From Zobellella endophytica (GTDB lineage: Bacteria > Pseudomonadota > Gammaproteobacteria > Enterobacterales > Aeromonadaceae): DNA of 64,000 nt. The DNA is taken from contig NZ_PXYG01000003.1 of assembly GCF_003012775.1 (NCBI RefSeq), forward strand, positions 248,001-312,000, in the 5' to 3' direction. Position 1 is the stretch's first letter, and every line of letters begins with the position of its first letter. Shown piece by piece: positions 28,284 to 38,022 of this stretch. Both the position numbers and the translations under genes were made by a program. The notes beneath the pieces are model-generated. The model ran no database searches, had not been told where the DNA came from, and saw only the letters and a list, made by a program, of their open reading frames with translations.

Positions 28284-28325
28284 ATTAGCATGTGCTAATA
28301 ATACATCCATTCTATTATTCAGCAA
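28284..28325 (-). promoter_or_regulatory. Promoter and palindromic operator of the YeeE/YedE pair
   Basis: A perfect 7-2-7 inverted repeat, ATTAGCA-TG-TGCTAAT, occupies 28284-28299. On the minus strand a TATTAT -10 (28298-28303) overlaps its edge, and TTGCTG lies 16 nt further upstream. A dimeric repressor bound here would block RNA polymerase. An ArsR-family sulfide sensor is the best guess, but no such gene is in the window. Confidence 0.65.
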
Positions 28326-28438
28326 TACCTAATATAAAGAGCCGGCGGCAATACCCCCGGCCTTGTTTACAATGGCCCCGGCAGCCGTCAATATGTTCGC
28401 CATTCGGCAAGCGCGCTTATACAAGGACAGATAGCATC

Positions 28439-31396
28439 ATGCAGTTGCCTGCGCTAAACAGGGTCCGGCATTCTTTGTGTTTCTTCAGGCTGGACCCCCA
28501 ATTTCGTCTTCATCCACTGACGCCGCTGCCTGTTGCCGATATCCTCCTGCCCGACGCCACCCGCTCCCTGCTCAGCCAGCTCGACGCCGCCGATCGCCGG
28601 CAGCTGGAACAGCTGTGCGCCGCCGGGCGCTCCGCCAGCCTGGGGCTCACCATAGAAGGCCACCGCTGGCAATGCCACCTGGCTCCTGCCGAGCAGGGGC
28701 ACTGGTTGCTCAGTGCCGACATGAGCCGGGTCCAGCACGATGACCGGCTGGGGCTAATGGAATGGCGGCTGCAGCAGGACTGGGCCCGGCAGGACGACAC
28801 CCGGCCCAGCCAGTTGCCGGTGCTGATGGACACCCTGATCCACCAGCTGCAGGCGGACCGGGTGATCCTCTGGCGCCATTACGAAGCGGAAGAGTTGCTG
28901 CGTCCCCTTTACAGCCAGGGGCTGCCGTTCACCCTGAGCCCGGTGCGGGCCGAGCGCCGCTACCTGCGCACCCTGCTGCAACGTGGCGGCCTGAGCTACA
29001 GCCATTGCGCCCAGCAGCCCCTGCTCGGCGCCTTCGACTACCTGGCCCGCGACGGCATCCAGCACCGGCTGGATGTGCCGCTGCCACCGCAACAGGGCCT
29101 GGCGGGACTGCTCAGCCTGGAATACAGCCATCCGCGGCCCCCGGTCAAACCGGCGGACATGCAGTTCGTGTCCGCCATCGCCGGCCGGCTGGCGACCCTG
29201 CTCGGCGCTCCGGCCACCCCGCCCGCCGCGTCCCCGGCCGGGCCCGACATCGCCGCGCTGATGCCGCTGCTGTGCCAGCATACCGGCCAGGATTTCTTCA
29301 ATCAGCTGATGCTGCAGCTGGCCCAGTTGTGCGGGGCCGACATGGCGCTGGTGGGGTTGCAGCAGCGGCGGATCGACCAGGTCCGGGTACTGTCCTGCTA
29401 TGAAGACGGCCGGCTGCAGCCCCCGTTCAGCTACCACCTGGCCGGCACCCCCTGCGCCTTCAGTCACCGGGGCGACAGCCGGCTCTGCGTCTATCCGGGA
29501 CAGGTGGCCGAACTGTTTCCGCAGGATAGCCTGCTGCGGGAAAAAGGCCTGCAGGCCTACGTGGGGCTGTCGCTACGCGACGAAACACAGCGCCCCATGG
29601 GCATACTGGCGCTGCTGTTCAGGCAACCGCTGGCGGAGTCCGCCGCCATCCAGTCGCTGCTCGAACAGCTTGAACCCCGGGTGCGCGCCGAACTGCTGCG
29701 CCGCCGGGATCAGGAAGCGCTGATGGTGGCCGCCGCCGCCTTTGAAACCCAGGAAGGGCTCTTTATCACCGACAACCGGCTGCATATCCAGCAGGTCAAC
29801 CAGGCCTTCGCCAGCATGAGCGGCTATCACAGCGACGATCTCACCGGCAAGTCGGCGCTGAGTTTCCGGGCCGAAGACCCGCACACCGCCGATGTGGATG
29901 CCATCATCCAGATCATGGCCCAGAAACACCGCTGGCAGGGAGAGCAGCGGCTGCGTCGCGCCGACGGCCAGGAGCTTGCGGTCAGCATCCGCATCACCGA
30001 AGTCCGCGACGGGCTGGGCATGGTGCACTACGTCTGCTGCGTGGAAGACATCTCGGGCCAGAAGGCCGACAAACAGCGCATCGAGCAGATGGCTTACTTC
30101 GACGATCTGACCGGGCTGCACAACCGCCGCTTCATGGTGGAGCACATCCAGCATACGGTGGCCCTGGCCGAGCATGAGTCGAGCCGCGGCGCCCTGCTGC
30201 TGCTGGATCTCGACGACTTCAAGAACATCAACGATTCCCTCGGCTACGCCACCGGCGACGCACTGCTGACCCAGGTGGCCGAGCGGCTCAAGGCCTTTGC
30301 CGCCCAGCAGGAGGGCAGCAGCCTGGCCCGCATCGCCAGCGACGAGTTCGTGCTGCTGTGCCCCAACCTGGGCCACGGCTACAGCGCCGCCAAAACCCGG
30401 GCCGAACAGCTGGCCAATGCCCTGCGCGAGCTGTTCCTGCTGCCGTTCCAGCTCGACAAGCTGCGCCTGCACCTGAGTGCCAGCCTGGGGGTCAGCCTGT
30501 TCCCGGTCGCCGGCCTGGGCCAGGAGGAGTACATGCGCCAGGCCGACACCGCCAACCACATGGCCAAGCGTATCGCCCCCGGCAGCCACGTGTTCTTCAG
30601 CCAGGAAATGGCGGAGGAAGTCCAGGAGCGGCTGCGGTTGTCCAATGCCCTGCAGCAGGCACTGAAGAACGAGGAGCTGACGCTTTATTTCCAGCCTCAG
30701 CTGCGGGTCAGTGACGCCCAACTGCTGGGGGTGGAAGTGCTGCTGCGCTGGCATCCCCCCGGCGGAAGCCCGATACCGCCGGGGCACTTTATTCCGGTGG
30801 CCGAGGAAACCTCGCTGATCTGCGATATTGGTGACTGGGTGCTGCAACAGAGCTGCCGCCGTATCCAGCAATGGCCGGCCGGCCAGGCGCTGCCCGGCCG
30901 GGTATCGGTCAATATCAGTGCCCGCCACTTTCACAGCCCGGATTTTGTGGCCAGGCTTTCGGCGCTGTTGCAACAGTATCCGGCCTGCAGGAACAGGCTG
31001 ACGCTGGAGGTCACCGAAGGCGTCATTCTGGAAAACCTGCAGGAAAGCCGCACCCGGATGTCGCAGATCAAGGCCCTGGGCGTGTACCTGTCGATCGACG
31101 ACTTCGGCACCGGCTACTCTTCGTTCGCCTACCTGCGCGAGCTGCCGGTCGACGAACTGAAGCTGGACCGTTCCTTTATCCAGCATATCGACACGCGCCC
31201 CCAGGACAAGGCGATCATCGCCTGCCTGCTGGAACTGGCCGTGATACTCAAACTGGCGGTGGTGGCGGAAGGGGTCGAGACCGAGCAACAGCTGGCCAGC
31301 CTGAGCGAGCTGAACTGCCTGGCCTATCAGGGCTACCTGGCCGCCCGGCCCATGCCGGAGCCGCAACTGATGGCCTGGCTGGCACAACAGGGATGA
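28439..31396 (+). CDS. GAF-GAF-PAS-GGDEF-EAL signalling protein, probable c-di-GMP phosphodiesterase
   Basis: A 985-residue cytoplasmic sensor. Two GAF-like domains (about 127-260 and 272-417) precede a PAS domain (~430-545), a GGDEF domain (~550-715) and an EAL domain (~735-980). The GGDEF site reads RIASDEF, so cyclase activity is probably lost. The EAL domain keeps its key motifs: EVL in GVEVLLRW, LEVTEGVI, DDFGTGYSS, KLDRSFI and VVAEGVETE. It therefore probably hydrolyses c-di-GMP, perhaps with GTP-regulated GGDEF control. No transmembrane helices are seen. ATG start with AAGGA 11 nt upstream. Monocistronic. Confidence 0.93.
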   Translation: MQLPALNRVRHSLCFFRLDPQFRLHPLTPLPVADILLPDATRSLLSQLDAADRRQLEQLCAAGRSASLGLTIEGHRWQCHLAPAEQGHWLLSADMSRVQHDDRLGLMEWRLQQDWARQDDTRPSQLPVLMDTLIHQLQADRVILWRHYEAEELLRPLYSQGLPFTLSPVRAERRYLRTLLQRGGLSYSHCAQQPLLGAFDYLARDGIQHRLDVPLPPQQGLAGLLSLEYSHPRPPVKPADMQFVSAIAGRLATLLGAPATPPAASPAGPDIAALMPLLCQHTGQDFFNQLMLQLAQLCGADMALVGLQQRRIDQVRVLSCYEDGRLQPPFSYHLAGTPCAFSHRGDSRLCVYPGQVAELFPQDSLLREKGLQAYVGLSLRDETQRPMGILALLFRQPLAESAAIQSLLEQLEPRVRAELLRRRDQEALMVAAAAFETQEGLFITDNRLHIQQVNQAFASMSGYHSDDLTGKSALSFRAEDPHTADVDAIIQIMAQKHRWQGEQRLRRADGQELAVSIRITEVRDGLGMVHYVCCVEDISGQKADKQRIEQMAYFDDLTGLHNRRFMVEHIQHTVALAEHESSRGALLLLDLDDFKNINDSLGYATGDALLTQVAERLKAFAAQQEGSSLARIASDEFVLLCPNLGHGYSAAKTRAEQLANALRELFLLPFQLDKLRLHLSASLGVSLFPVAGLGQEEYMRQADTANHMAKRIAPGSHVFFSQEMAEEVQERLRLSNALQQALKNEELTLYFQPQLRVSDAQLLGVEVLLRWHPPGGSPIPPGHFIPVAEETSLICDIGDWVLQQSCRRIQQWPAGQALPGRVSVNISARHFHSPDFVARLSALLQQYPACRNRLTLEVTEGVILENLQESRTRMSQIKALGVYLSIDDFGTGYSSFAYLRELPVDELKLDRSFIQHIDTRPQDKAIIACLLELAVILKLAVVAEGVETEQQLASLSELNCLAYQGYLAARPMPEPQLMAWLAQQG

Positions 31397-31773
31397 TTCT
31401 TGGGGCGCGGGCGGCCCGCCCGCATGAGGGTGGCCCGAGGTGGGCGACGCCACAGCCCAACCCGCGATGCCTGTTCTGCCGCGAGCCTCTTTAACCCTGT
31501 AGTGTGGCAGGCCCGTCCGAGGGTTCCCGCTACGCGGGAAAGCAGGCGGGCCGCCTGCGCTCCACCAGTCAGGTGCCAATCTGCAAATGTCGTTGGCCGC
31601 CGACGAGAGTGGCAGATAGCACACGCCTGACCGCTTGATGTTTAAACTATATGGCGCTCTAGTGTTTCCCCTTACCGGGCTCACAGAGGACTTGCACCTC
31701 CAAGCCATCCGGCCGCCACCACGCGCACCGGAACAGCCCCCGTCAAGGCGCTGCGCGCCCGTGCCGGGCGCAC
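31397..31773. other. Intergenic stretch with three hairpins, no gene recognised
   Basis: Between the EAL gene and the tkt terminator I see no convincing gene. Three strong inverted repeats occur: GCGGGC/GCCCGC at 31407-31423, TTCCCGC-TAC-GCGGGAA at 31524-31540 and GCAGGCGG-G-CCGCCTGC at 31542-31558. The last two may act as a terminator region or REP-like elements for the upstream gene. The segment 31670-31770 has a composition unlike the flanks and could be a decayed remnant, which I cannot identify. Confidence 0.4.
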
Positions 31774-31806
31774 AAAAAAAACCGGCTGCAAGCAGCCGGT
31801 TTTTTT
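31774..31806. terminator. Intrinsic terminator of transketolase gene (bidirectional)
   Basis: Perfect stem ACCGGCTGC-AA-GCAGCCGGT flanked by an A run on the left and seven T residues on the right, so it can act in both directions. It lies 18 bp beyond the tkt stop. Confidence 0.9.
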
Positions 31807-31823
31807 ACAGGATGGGGAAAAGC

Positions 31824-33821
31824 TTAGGCCAGCAGGGCCTTGGCCTTTTCCACCACGTTGTCGACATGGAAGCCGAACAGCTTGAACAGATCGCCGGCCG
31901 GTGCCGACTCGCCGAAGCTGTGCATGCCGATGATGTCGCCACCGAAGCCCACGTACTTGTACCAGTAGTCGGCGATGCCGGCTTCCACCGCCAGGCGTTT
32001 GGTGACGGCGGCAGGCAGTACGCTTTCCTTGTAGTCGGCGGACTGGGCATCGAACAGGTCGGTGCTGGGCAGGGACACCACCCGTACCGCGCGGCCGTCG
32101 GCGCTCAGTTGCTCGCAGGCGGCCATCGCCAGCTCCACTTCGGAGCCGGTGGCGATGATGATGAGCTCGGGGGTGCCGGCGCAGTCCTTCAGCACGTAAC
32201 CGCCCTTGGCCACGTCGGCCAGCTGGGACTCGGTACGCTCCATCTGTCCCAGGTTCTGGCGGGAGAAGATGAGGGCGGTCGGGCCGTCCTTGCGCTCGAT
32301 GGCGTGTTTCCAGGCCACCGCGGACTCAACCTGGTCGCAGGGGCGCCAGGTGCTCATGTTGGGAGTCAGGCGCAGGGAAGCTATCTGCTCCACCGGCTGG
32401 TGGGTGGGGCCGTCTTCGCCCAGGCCGATGCTGTCGTGGGTGTAGACGAAGATGGAGCGCTGCTTCATCAGGGCCGCCATGCGCACCGCGTTGCGGGCGT
32501 ATTCCACGAACATCAGGAAGGTGCCGCCGTAGGGCACGAAGCCGCCGTGCAGGGCGATGCCGTTCATGATGGCGCTCATGCCGAACTCGCGCACCCCGTA
32601 GTGCAGGTAGTTGCCGGAGGCGTCTTCCGCGCTGATCGACCTGGAGCCCTTGTGGATGGTCAGGTTGGAGGGGGCCAGGTCGGCGCTGCCGCCGAGCAGT
32701 TCGGGCAGGATGGCACCAAAGGCATCCAGGGCGTTCTGGGACGCCTTGCGGGTGGCGATCTTGGCCGGGTTGGCCTGCAGGGTCTTGATGAAATCGGCGC
32801 TCTGCGCGGCCCAGTCGGCGGGCAGCTCACCGCTGACGCGACGCTTGAATTCGGCGGCCAGCGCCGGGTGGGCGGCGGTGTAGGCGGCCAGTTTTTCGTT
32901 CCAGTCGGCCTCGGCGGCAGCGCCCCGGGCCTTGGCGTCCCACTCGCCATAGATATCGGCGGGGATCTCGAAGGGCGCGTGGCTCCAGCCCAGCTGCTCG
33001 CGGGTGGCGGCGATTTCGGCGTCACCCAGGGGGGCGCCGTGGCAGTCGTGGCTGCCGGCCTTGTTGGGCGAGCCGAAGCCGATCACCGTCTTGCAGCAGA
33101 TAAGTGTCGGGCGGGTCGTGTCGGCGCGGGCGGCGTCGATGGCGGCGGCCACGGCGGCGCTGTCGTGGCCGTCGACACCGGCGATCACCTGCCAGCCGTA
33201 GGCTTCGAAACGTTTGGGCGTGTCGTCGCTGAACCAGCCTTCCACGTGACCGTCGATGGAGATGCCGTTGTCATCCCAGAAAGCGATGAGCTTGCCCAAT
33301 CCCAGGGTGCCCGCCAGGGAGCAGGCCTCGTGGGAGATGCCTTCCATCAGGCAGCCGTCGCCCAGGAAGGTGTAGGTATGGTGATCCACCACCTCATGGC
33401 CGGGGCGGTTGAACTGGGCGGCCAGGGCCTTTTCGGCGATGGCCATGCCCACGGCGTTGGTGATGCCCTGGCCGAGGGGGCCGGTGGTGGTTTCCACACC
33501 CGGGGCGTAGCCGTACTCCGGGTGGCCCGGGGTCTTGGAATGCAGTTGGCGGAATTGCTTGAGATCGTCGATGGACAGATCGTAGCCGGTCAGGTGCAGC
33601 AGGGAGTACAGCAGCATGGAGCCGTGGCCATTGGACAGGATGAAACGGTCGCGGTCGGCCCAGTTGGGGTTGGTGGGGTTGTGCTTCAAATAATCACGCC
33701 ACAACACTTCGGCGATATCCGCCATGCCCATGGGGGCTCCGGGGTGACCGGAATTGGCTTTCTGTACCGCATCCATACTTAATGCACGAACGGCATTAGC
33801 CAGCACTTGACGAGAAGGCAT
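31824..33821 (-). CDS. tkt: Transketolase
   Basis: Transketolase (665 aa) transfers two-carbon units in the pentose phosphate pathway, using thiamine diphosphate. The ThDP/metal motif GDG...N is present in [15 protein letters not shown] and [13 protein letters not shown]26 in SGHPGAPMG and the [12 protein letters not shown] segment match E. coli TktA, as does the pyrimidine domain ([14 protein letters not shown]). I chose the ATG giving [17 protein letters not shown] is 6 nt upstream, while the ATG two codons earlier abuts the ribosome site. Divergent from metK. Confidence 0.97.
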   Translation of the reverse strand: MPSRQVLANAVRALSMDAVQKANSGHPGAPMGMADIAEVLWRDYLKHNPTNPNWADRDRFILSNGHGSMLLYSLLHLTGYDLSIDDLKQFRQLHSKTPGHPEYGYAPGVETTTGPLGQGITNAVGMAIAEKALAAQFNRPGHEVVDHHTYTFLGDGCLMEGISHEACSLAGTLGLGKLIAFWDDNGISIDGHVEGWFSDDTPKRFEAYGWQVIAGVDGHDSAAVAAAIDAARADTTRPTLICCKTVIGFGSPNKAGSHDCHGAPLGDAEIAATREQLGWSHAPFEIPADIYGEWDAKARGAAAEADWNEKLAAYTAAHPALAAEFKRRVSGELPADWAAQSADFIKTLQANPAKIATRKASQNALDAFGAILPELLGGSADLAPSNLTIHKGSRSISAEDASGNYLHYGVREFGMSAIMNGIALHGGFVPYGGTFLMFVEYARNAVRMAALMKQRSIFVYTHDSIGLGEDGPTHQPVEQIASLRLTPNMSTWRPCDQVESAVAWKHAIERKDGPTALIFSRQNLGQMERTESQLADVAKGGYVLKDCAGTPELIIIATGSEVELAMAACEQLSADGRAVRVVSLPSTDLFDAQSADYKESVLPAAVTKRLAVEAGIADYWYKYVGFGGDIIGMHSFGESAPAGDLFKLFGFHVDNVVEKAKALLA

Positions 33822-34116
33822 CGACATCTCCTGAAACGTTTCTACATGTAGGGTTAAACGACGGCGCATTGTCCCAAAGACTGGGGGGGCTGCGCAAATT
33901 TAATCTGACCATAACAAATGAACACAACAAAAACAAATGTAAGGTCAGCCGATGACGCCGCCCTGCCCGCCGCCCCGCTTTCGCGCACCGGCACCACTTT
34001 TTACTGGTATTCCCCCCTGACGCTCTCTAGAATAGCCATCCAGATGTTAATACCGCCGAACCTGGCCGGTATTGCACAGAGACAGAATCCATTTCAAGTT
34101 AGGAAACCGAAGCATA

Positions 34117-35268
34117 ATGGCCAGACTGTTTACCTCCGAGTCCGTATCCGAAGGTCATCCGGACAAAATTGCCGACCAGATCTCCGACGCCGTGCTCGAC
34201 GCCATCCTCAAGCAGGATCCCAGGGCCCGCGTGGCCTGCGAGACCTATGTCAAAACCGGTATGGTCATTGTGGGCGGCGAGATCTCCACCAGCGCCTGGG
34301 TCGATATCGAAGAGCTGGCCCGTAACACGGTGCGCGACATCGGCTACACCAGCTCCGAAATGGGCTTCGACGGCGACAGTTGTGCCGTGCTCAACGCCAT
34401 CGGCAAGCAGTCGCCGGACATCGCCATGGGCGTGGATCGCCAGGATCCAAAGGAACAGGGCGCCGGCGATCAGGGCCTGATGTTCGGCTACGCCTCCAAC
34501 GAGACCGAAGTGCTGATGCCCGCCCCTATCACCTATGCCCATCGCCTGGTCAAACGTCAGGCCCATGTGCGCAAGGCCAAGGAGCTGTCCTGGCTGCGCC
34601 CGGACGCCAAGTCCCAGGTGACCTTCGTGTACGAAGACGGCAAGCCGGTGGCCATCGATGCGGTGGTGCTCTCGACCCAGCACAGCCCGGACATCGATCA
34701 GCCCACCCTGCGCGAAGCGGTGATGGAGCACATCATCAAGCCGGTACTGCCGGCGGAATGGCTGACCAGCAAAACCAAATACTTTATCAACCCGACCGGT
34801 CAGTTCATCATCGGCGGCCCCATGGGTGACTGCGGCCTGACCGGACGCAAGATCATCGTCGACACCTACGGCGGCATGGCCCGCCACGGCGGCGGCGCCT
34901 TCTCCGGCAAGGATCCGTCCAAGGTGGACCGCTCCGCCGCCTACGCCGCCCGCTACGTGGCCAAGAACATCGTCGCCGCCGGCCTGGCCGACCGCTGCGA
35001 GATCCAGGTGTCCTACGCCATCGGCGTGGCCGAGCCGACCTCCATCAGCGTGGAGACCTTCGGTACCGGCAAGGTGGCGGAAGAACTGATCGATGCCCTG
35101 GTACGAGAGCACTTCGACCTGCGCCCCTACGGCCTGATCGAGATGCTCGACCTGAACAAGCCCATCTATCAGTCTACCGCCGCCTACGGCCACTTCGGCC
35201 GGGAGGAATTCCCCTGGGAAGCCACCGACAAGGCGGCGCTGCTGCGCGACGCGGCCGGCCTCAAGTAA
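34117..35268 (+). CDS. metK: S-adenosylmethionine synthase
   Basis: MetK (383 aa) makes SAM from methionine and ATP. Signatures visible are [18 protein letters not shown] (N-terminal ATP/metal site), [12 protein letters not shown] and the P-loop-like [16 protein letters not shown]. Length matches E. coli (384). ATG start; AGGA lies about 12 nt upstream, rather far. Divergent from tkt across about 295 bp, in which I saw only weak MetJ-box-like octamers near 34034-34053 and do not annotate them. A 20-bp palindromic terminator follows. Confidence 0.98.
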   Translation: MARLFTSESVSEGHPDKIADQISDAVLDAILKQDPRARVACETYVKTGMVIVGGEISTSAWVDIEELARNTVRDIGYTSSEMGFDGDSCAVLNAIGKQSPDIAMGVDRQDPKEQGAGDQGLMFGYASNETEVLMPAPITYAHRLVKRQAHVRKAKELSWLRPDAKSQVTFVYEDGKPVAIDAVVLSTQHSPDIDQPTLREAVMEHIIKPVLPAEWLTSKTKYFINPTGQFIIGGPMGDCGLTGRKIIVDTYGGMARHGGGAFSGKDPSKVDRSAAYAARYVAKNIVAAGLADRCEIQVSYAIGVAEPTSISVETFGTGKVAEELIDALVREHFDLRPYGLIEMLDLNKPIYQSTAAYGHFGREEFPWEATDKAALLRDAAGLK

Positions 35269-35276
35269 CCACCGGA

Positions 35277-35304
35277 GGGGAAGCGCGCGCTTCCCCTTTG
35301 TTTA
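35277..35304 (+). terminator. Intrinsic terminator of metK
   Basis: Perfect palindrome GGGGAAGCGC/GCGCTTCCCC followed by TTTGTTTA, starting 8 bp after the metK stop. Confidence 0.85.
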
Positions 35305-35336
35305 TAAAGAGCGGCGGCTGTTGATATTGATAACGT

Positions 35337-35440
35337 CGGCCAAAGGGCCCACTCCCCCGACACGCGGTGAATATCTCCCTGTACGCTCGCACATGCCATC
35401 CATGGCATGCGACGGCCGGTGGAGCGGCTCCCTTTGGCCG
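35337..35440. repeat. Dispersed palindromic repeat, copy 1 (after metK)
   Basis: A 104-bp element bounded by perfect 11-bp terminal inverted repeats CGGCCAAAGGG (35337-35347) and CCCTTTGGCCG (35430-35440), with an internal hairpin ATGCCAT/ATGGCAT. A clearly related copy lies at 51930-52030 after purU. It is probably a non-autonomous, MITE/ERIC-like intergenic repeat. Confidence 0.85.
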
Positions 35441-35493
35441 CCTTTCCAGCATCGGTGCTGTCTGGTATTCCTAGGGCCGACTGATTACCCACT

Positions 35494-36024
35494 ATGTCCT
35501 CTCCCACCGCCATGAACCAACCCGGTGACGCCCTGTGCCAGCAGGTGCGGGACAGAGTCGAGCAGTGCCTGGCCCTGGCCGGGCAACGGCTGGGGCGGGA
35601 CTTTCCCGCGCCCCTAGTACGCTTCGATCAGCGCGGCCGCATCGCCGGCTCCGCCTGGCTGGAGCGCGGGGAGCTGCGCTTCAACCCGGTGCTGCTGGCC
35701 GACAATGTTGCCGACTTTCTCACAGAGATAGTGCCCCATGAAGTGGCCCACCTGGTGGTATTCCACTGCCACGGCAAGGTCAGGCCCCATGGCTCCGAAT
35801 GGCGGGGGGTGATGCGCGAGATCTTCGGCCTCGAACCCCACACCCGCCACCGGCTGGATACCACCAGGGTCGCGCCCACCTTCAGCTATGGCTGCGGCTG
35901 TCGCCTGCACCGGCTGAGCCTACGTCGCCATAACCGCATCCAGCGCGGCAAGCAGCAGTACCTGTGCATACATTGCGGTAAACTGTTGTCGTTAGCCCCA
36001 CCCACCATGAGGAAAATCCGATGA
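35494..36024 (+). CDS. sprT: SprT-family zinc metalloprotease-like protein
   Basis: A 176-residue SprT protein with the zinc-protease motif HEVAHLVVFH (H82, E83, H86, H91) and a C-terminal zinc-ribbon (C-x-C near 134-136 and CIHC near 158-161). E. coli SprT is poorly characterised; eukaryotic SPRTN relatives cleave DNA-protein crosslinks. Start ATG at 35494 or the ATG six codons later; neither has a strong ribosome site. Its TGA overlaps the next ATG by four bases, coupling it to a peroxiredoxin. Confidence 0.92.
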   Translation: MSSPTAMNQPGDALCQQVRDRVEQCLALAGQRLGRDFPAPLVRFDQRGRIAGSAWLERGELRFNPVLLADNVADFLTEIVPHEVAHLVVFHCHGKVRPHGSEWRGVMREIFGLEPHTRHRLDTTRVAPTFSYGCGCRLHRLSLRRHNRIQRGKQQYLCIHCGKLLSLAPPTMRKIR

Positions 36025-36491
36025 TCAAGACTGGCGATCGCCTGCCCGAGCAGGAATTCACCTTTATTACCGACGGCGGCAAACACACCGCCACCAGTGC
36101 CGAGCTGTTCGGCGGCAAGAAGGTGGTGATTTTCGCCGTGCCCGGCGCCTTCACCCCCACCTGTTCCCAGGCCCACCTGCCCGGTTTCGTGGTGCTGGCC
36201 GACCAGTTCAAGAGCAAGGGCGTCGATTTGTTCTGCCTGTCGGTCAACGACACCTTCGTGATGCGCGCCTGGCAACAGGCCCAGAACGCCGGGGCCATCA
36301 CCATGCTGGCCGACGGCGCCGGCCACTTTACCCGGGCGCTGGGACTCGCCAAGGACACCGGCGACTTCGGCGGCCTGCGCGCCCAGCGCTTCGCCCTGGT
36401 GGCCGAAGACGGGGTGGTGACCGCCCTGCAGGTGGAGGCCCCGGGCCAGTTCGAGCTGTCTTCCGCCGAGGCCATGCTGAAACTGGTGTGA
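36021..36491 (+). CDS. Peroxiredoxin (Prx5 type)
   Basis: A 156-residue peroxiredoxin of the Prx5/AhpE-like group: peroxidatic C48 in VPGAFTPTCSQAHLPGF and downstream conserved F/W residues (NDTFVMRAW). Relatives reduce hydroperoxides with glutathione/glutaredoxin; some family members carry a fused glutaredoxin domain, absent here. ATGA overlap with sprT means co-translation. It is the second thiol peroxidase in the window, with bcp. Function secure at family level. Confidence 0.94.
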   Translation: MIKTGDRLPEQEFTFITDGGKHTATSAELFGGKKVVIFAVPGAFTPTCSQAHLPGFVVLADQFKSKGVDLFCLSVNDTFVMRAWQQAQNAGAITMLADGAGHFTRALGLAKDTGDFGGLRAQRFALVAEDGVVTALQVEAPGQFELSSAEAMLKLV

Positions 36492-36608
36492 GCCACGCCG
36501 GAATCGGGGGCTCGGGACTGTTCCCGGCTCCCGGTCATCGCTCTTTCCCCCGCCCCGCCCCGAATGGTAAGCTTGCCCCGCGATAACATCACCAAACAAT
36601 AACGAGTC

Positions 36609-37313
36609 GTGCGCTATCTGATTTTACTATTGGGCTTCAGCTCCTGGCTGGCTTATGCCGACGCTTTGTCGTTCAGCCAGGCCAAGCGGGTGGCTCCCGA
36701 GATTTACCAGGACTACCCGCTCAGCTTCTACTGTGGCTGCCACATCACCCGGCAAGGCAAAAAACTGGTGCCGGAGCTCGGCAGTTGCGGCTACCGGGTG
36801 CGCAAGCAGCAGCAACGGGCCAGCCGCATCGAGTGGGAGCACATAGTGCCGGCCTGGGAATTCGGCCACCAGCGCCAGTGCTGGCAAAACGGCGGGCGCA
36901 AGAACTGCACCCGCGACGACGCGCTGTTCAGGCAGATGGAAGGCGATCTGCACAACCTGGTGCCGGCAGTAGGGGAAGTAAACGGCGATCGTTCCAATTA
37001 CCGCTTTTCCGAGTGGAACGGTACCCCAAGCCAGTATGGCCGGTGCCAGATGCTGGTCGATTTCAAGGGCCGCCGGGCCCAGCCGCCGGCGGAAAGCCGT
37101 GGCGCCATCGCCCGCACCTATCTGTACATGCAGCAAGAGTATCGTCTGCACATCGCTCGGCAGCAGCTACAGCTGTATGAATCCTGGAACCGCATGCACC
37201 CGCCCTCCGACTGGGAATGCGAGCGGGATTATCGCATCAATGAGGTACAGGGCAACCGCAACCCCTTTGTGAAGGAGCAGTGCGAACACTATGCGTATAC
37301 CCCGAATCCATGA
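36609..37313 (+). CDS. endA: Endonuclease I (periplasmic DNase)
   Basis: EndA (234 aa) is a periplasmic or secreted nonspecific nuclease. A signal peptide ends near residue 17-19 (SSWLAYADA). The beta-beta-alpha metal active site is visible: E77/H78 in [14 protein letters not shown], with DLHNLVPA and [12 protein letters not shown] contributing conserved asparagines. Paired cysteines (C42/C44, C60, C91/C100) suggest disulfides. GTG start. The 3' end overlaps rsmE by 23 bp, the endA-rsmE-gshB order seen in enterics. Confidence 0.95.
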   Translation: MRYLILLLGFSSWLAYADALSFSQAKRVAPEIYQDYPLSFYCGCHITRQGKKLVPELGSCGYRVRKQQQRASRIEWEHIVPAWEFGHQRQCWQNGGRKNCTRDDALFRQMEGDLHNLVPAVGEVNGDRSNYRFSEWNGTPSQYGRCQMLVDFKGRRAQPPAESRGAIARTYLYMQQEYRLHIARQQLQLYESWNRMHPPSDWECERDYRINEVQGNRNPFVKEQCEHYAYTPNP

Positions 37314-38022
37314 GCCCCGGCCGCTGAGTCCGGGCGCAACCCTCGCCCTGTCGGAAGACGGCGCCAACCACGTGGGCCGGGTGCTGCGCATGCAGCCCGG
37401 CCAGGCGCTGGTGCTGTTTGACGGCAGCGGCGGCCAGTACGACGCCGAGATCACCGCAGTGGACAAAAAGTCGGTACAGGTACGACTGGGGGCGTTCAGG
37501 GCCACCGAGGTCGAGTCGCCGCTGCATTTTCACCTGGGTCAGGTCGTCAGTCGGGGGGAGAAGATGGAGTTTACCATCCAGAAATCGGTGGAACTGGGGG
37601 TGAACCTGATCACCCCGCTGTTTTCCAGCCGCTGCGGGGTCAAGCTCGGCGGCGAGCGACTGGAGAAAAAATTGCAGCAATGGCAGAAGATCGCCATCGC
37701 CGCCTGTGAGCAGTGCGGCCGCAACCGCATCCCCGAGATCCGCCCGGCCATGGATCTTTCGCACTGGCTGGCGGAGGAAAGCCGGGAACTCAAGCTCAAC
37801 CTGCATCCGCGCGCCCATTTCAGCGTCGGCACCTTGCCGCCGCCGGACGCTGGCGTTAGGCTGCTGGTAGGCCCCGAAGGCGGCCTGTCGGATGATGAAA
37901 TCGCCCTCGCCGCCGCCTCGGGATTCGTCGATATACTACTCGGCCCCCGGGTACTGAGAACCGAAACCGCGGCCCTGACCGCCATCACCGCCCTGCAATG
38001 CCGCTTTGGAGATCTTGCATGA
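37291..38022 (+). CDS. rsmE: 16S rRNA m3U1498 methyltransferase
   Basis: RsmE (243 aa) methylates U1498 in 16S rRNA with SAM. An N-terminal PUA-like domain ([12 protein letters not shown]..., HVGRVLRM) precedes a SPOUT knot whose SAM loops are seen as [13 protein letters not shown] and [21 protein letters not shown] lies upstream of the ATG within the end of endA. It overlaps endA by 23 bp and gshB by 4 bp (ATGA), indicating a tightly packed operon. Confidence 0.96.
   Translation: MRIPRIHEPRPLSPGATLALSEDGANHVGRVLRMQPGQALVLFDGSGGQYDAEITAVDKKSVQVRLGAFRATEVESPLHFHLGQVVSRGEKMEFTIQKSVELGVNLITPLFSSRCGVKLGGERLEKKLQQWQKIAIAACEQCGRNRIPEIRPAMDLSHWLAEESRELKLNLHPRAHFSVGTLPPPDAGVRLLVGPEGGLSDDEIALAAASGFVDILLGPRVLRTETAALTAITALQCRFGDLA

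Noticed and set aside
31635-33782. 715-codon plus-strand open frame opposite tkt
   Set aside because: Shadow of transketolase; its start lies in the hairpin-rich spacer and there is no homology signal.
34034-34053. MetJ boxes upstream of metK
   Set aside because: Two adjacent octamers match AGACGTCT at only about 5 of 8 positions each, too weak to annotate.
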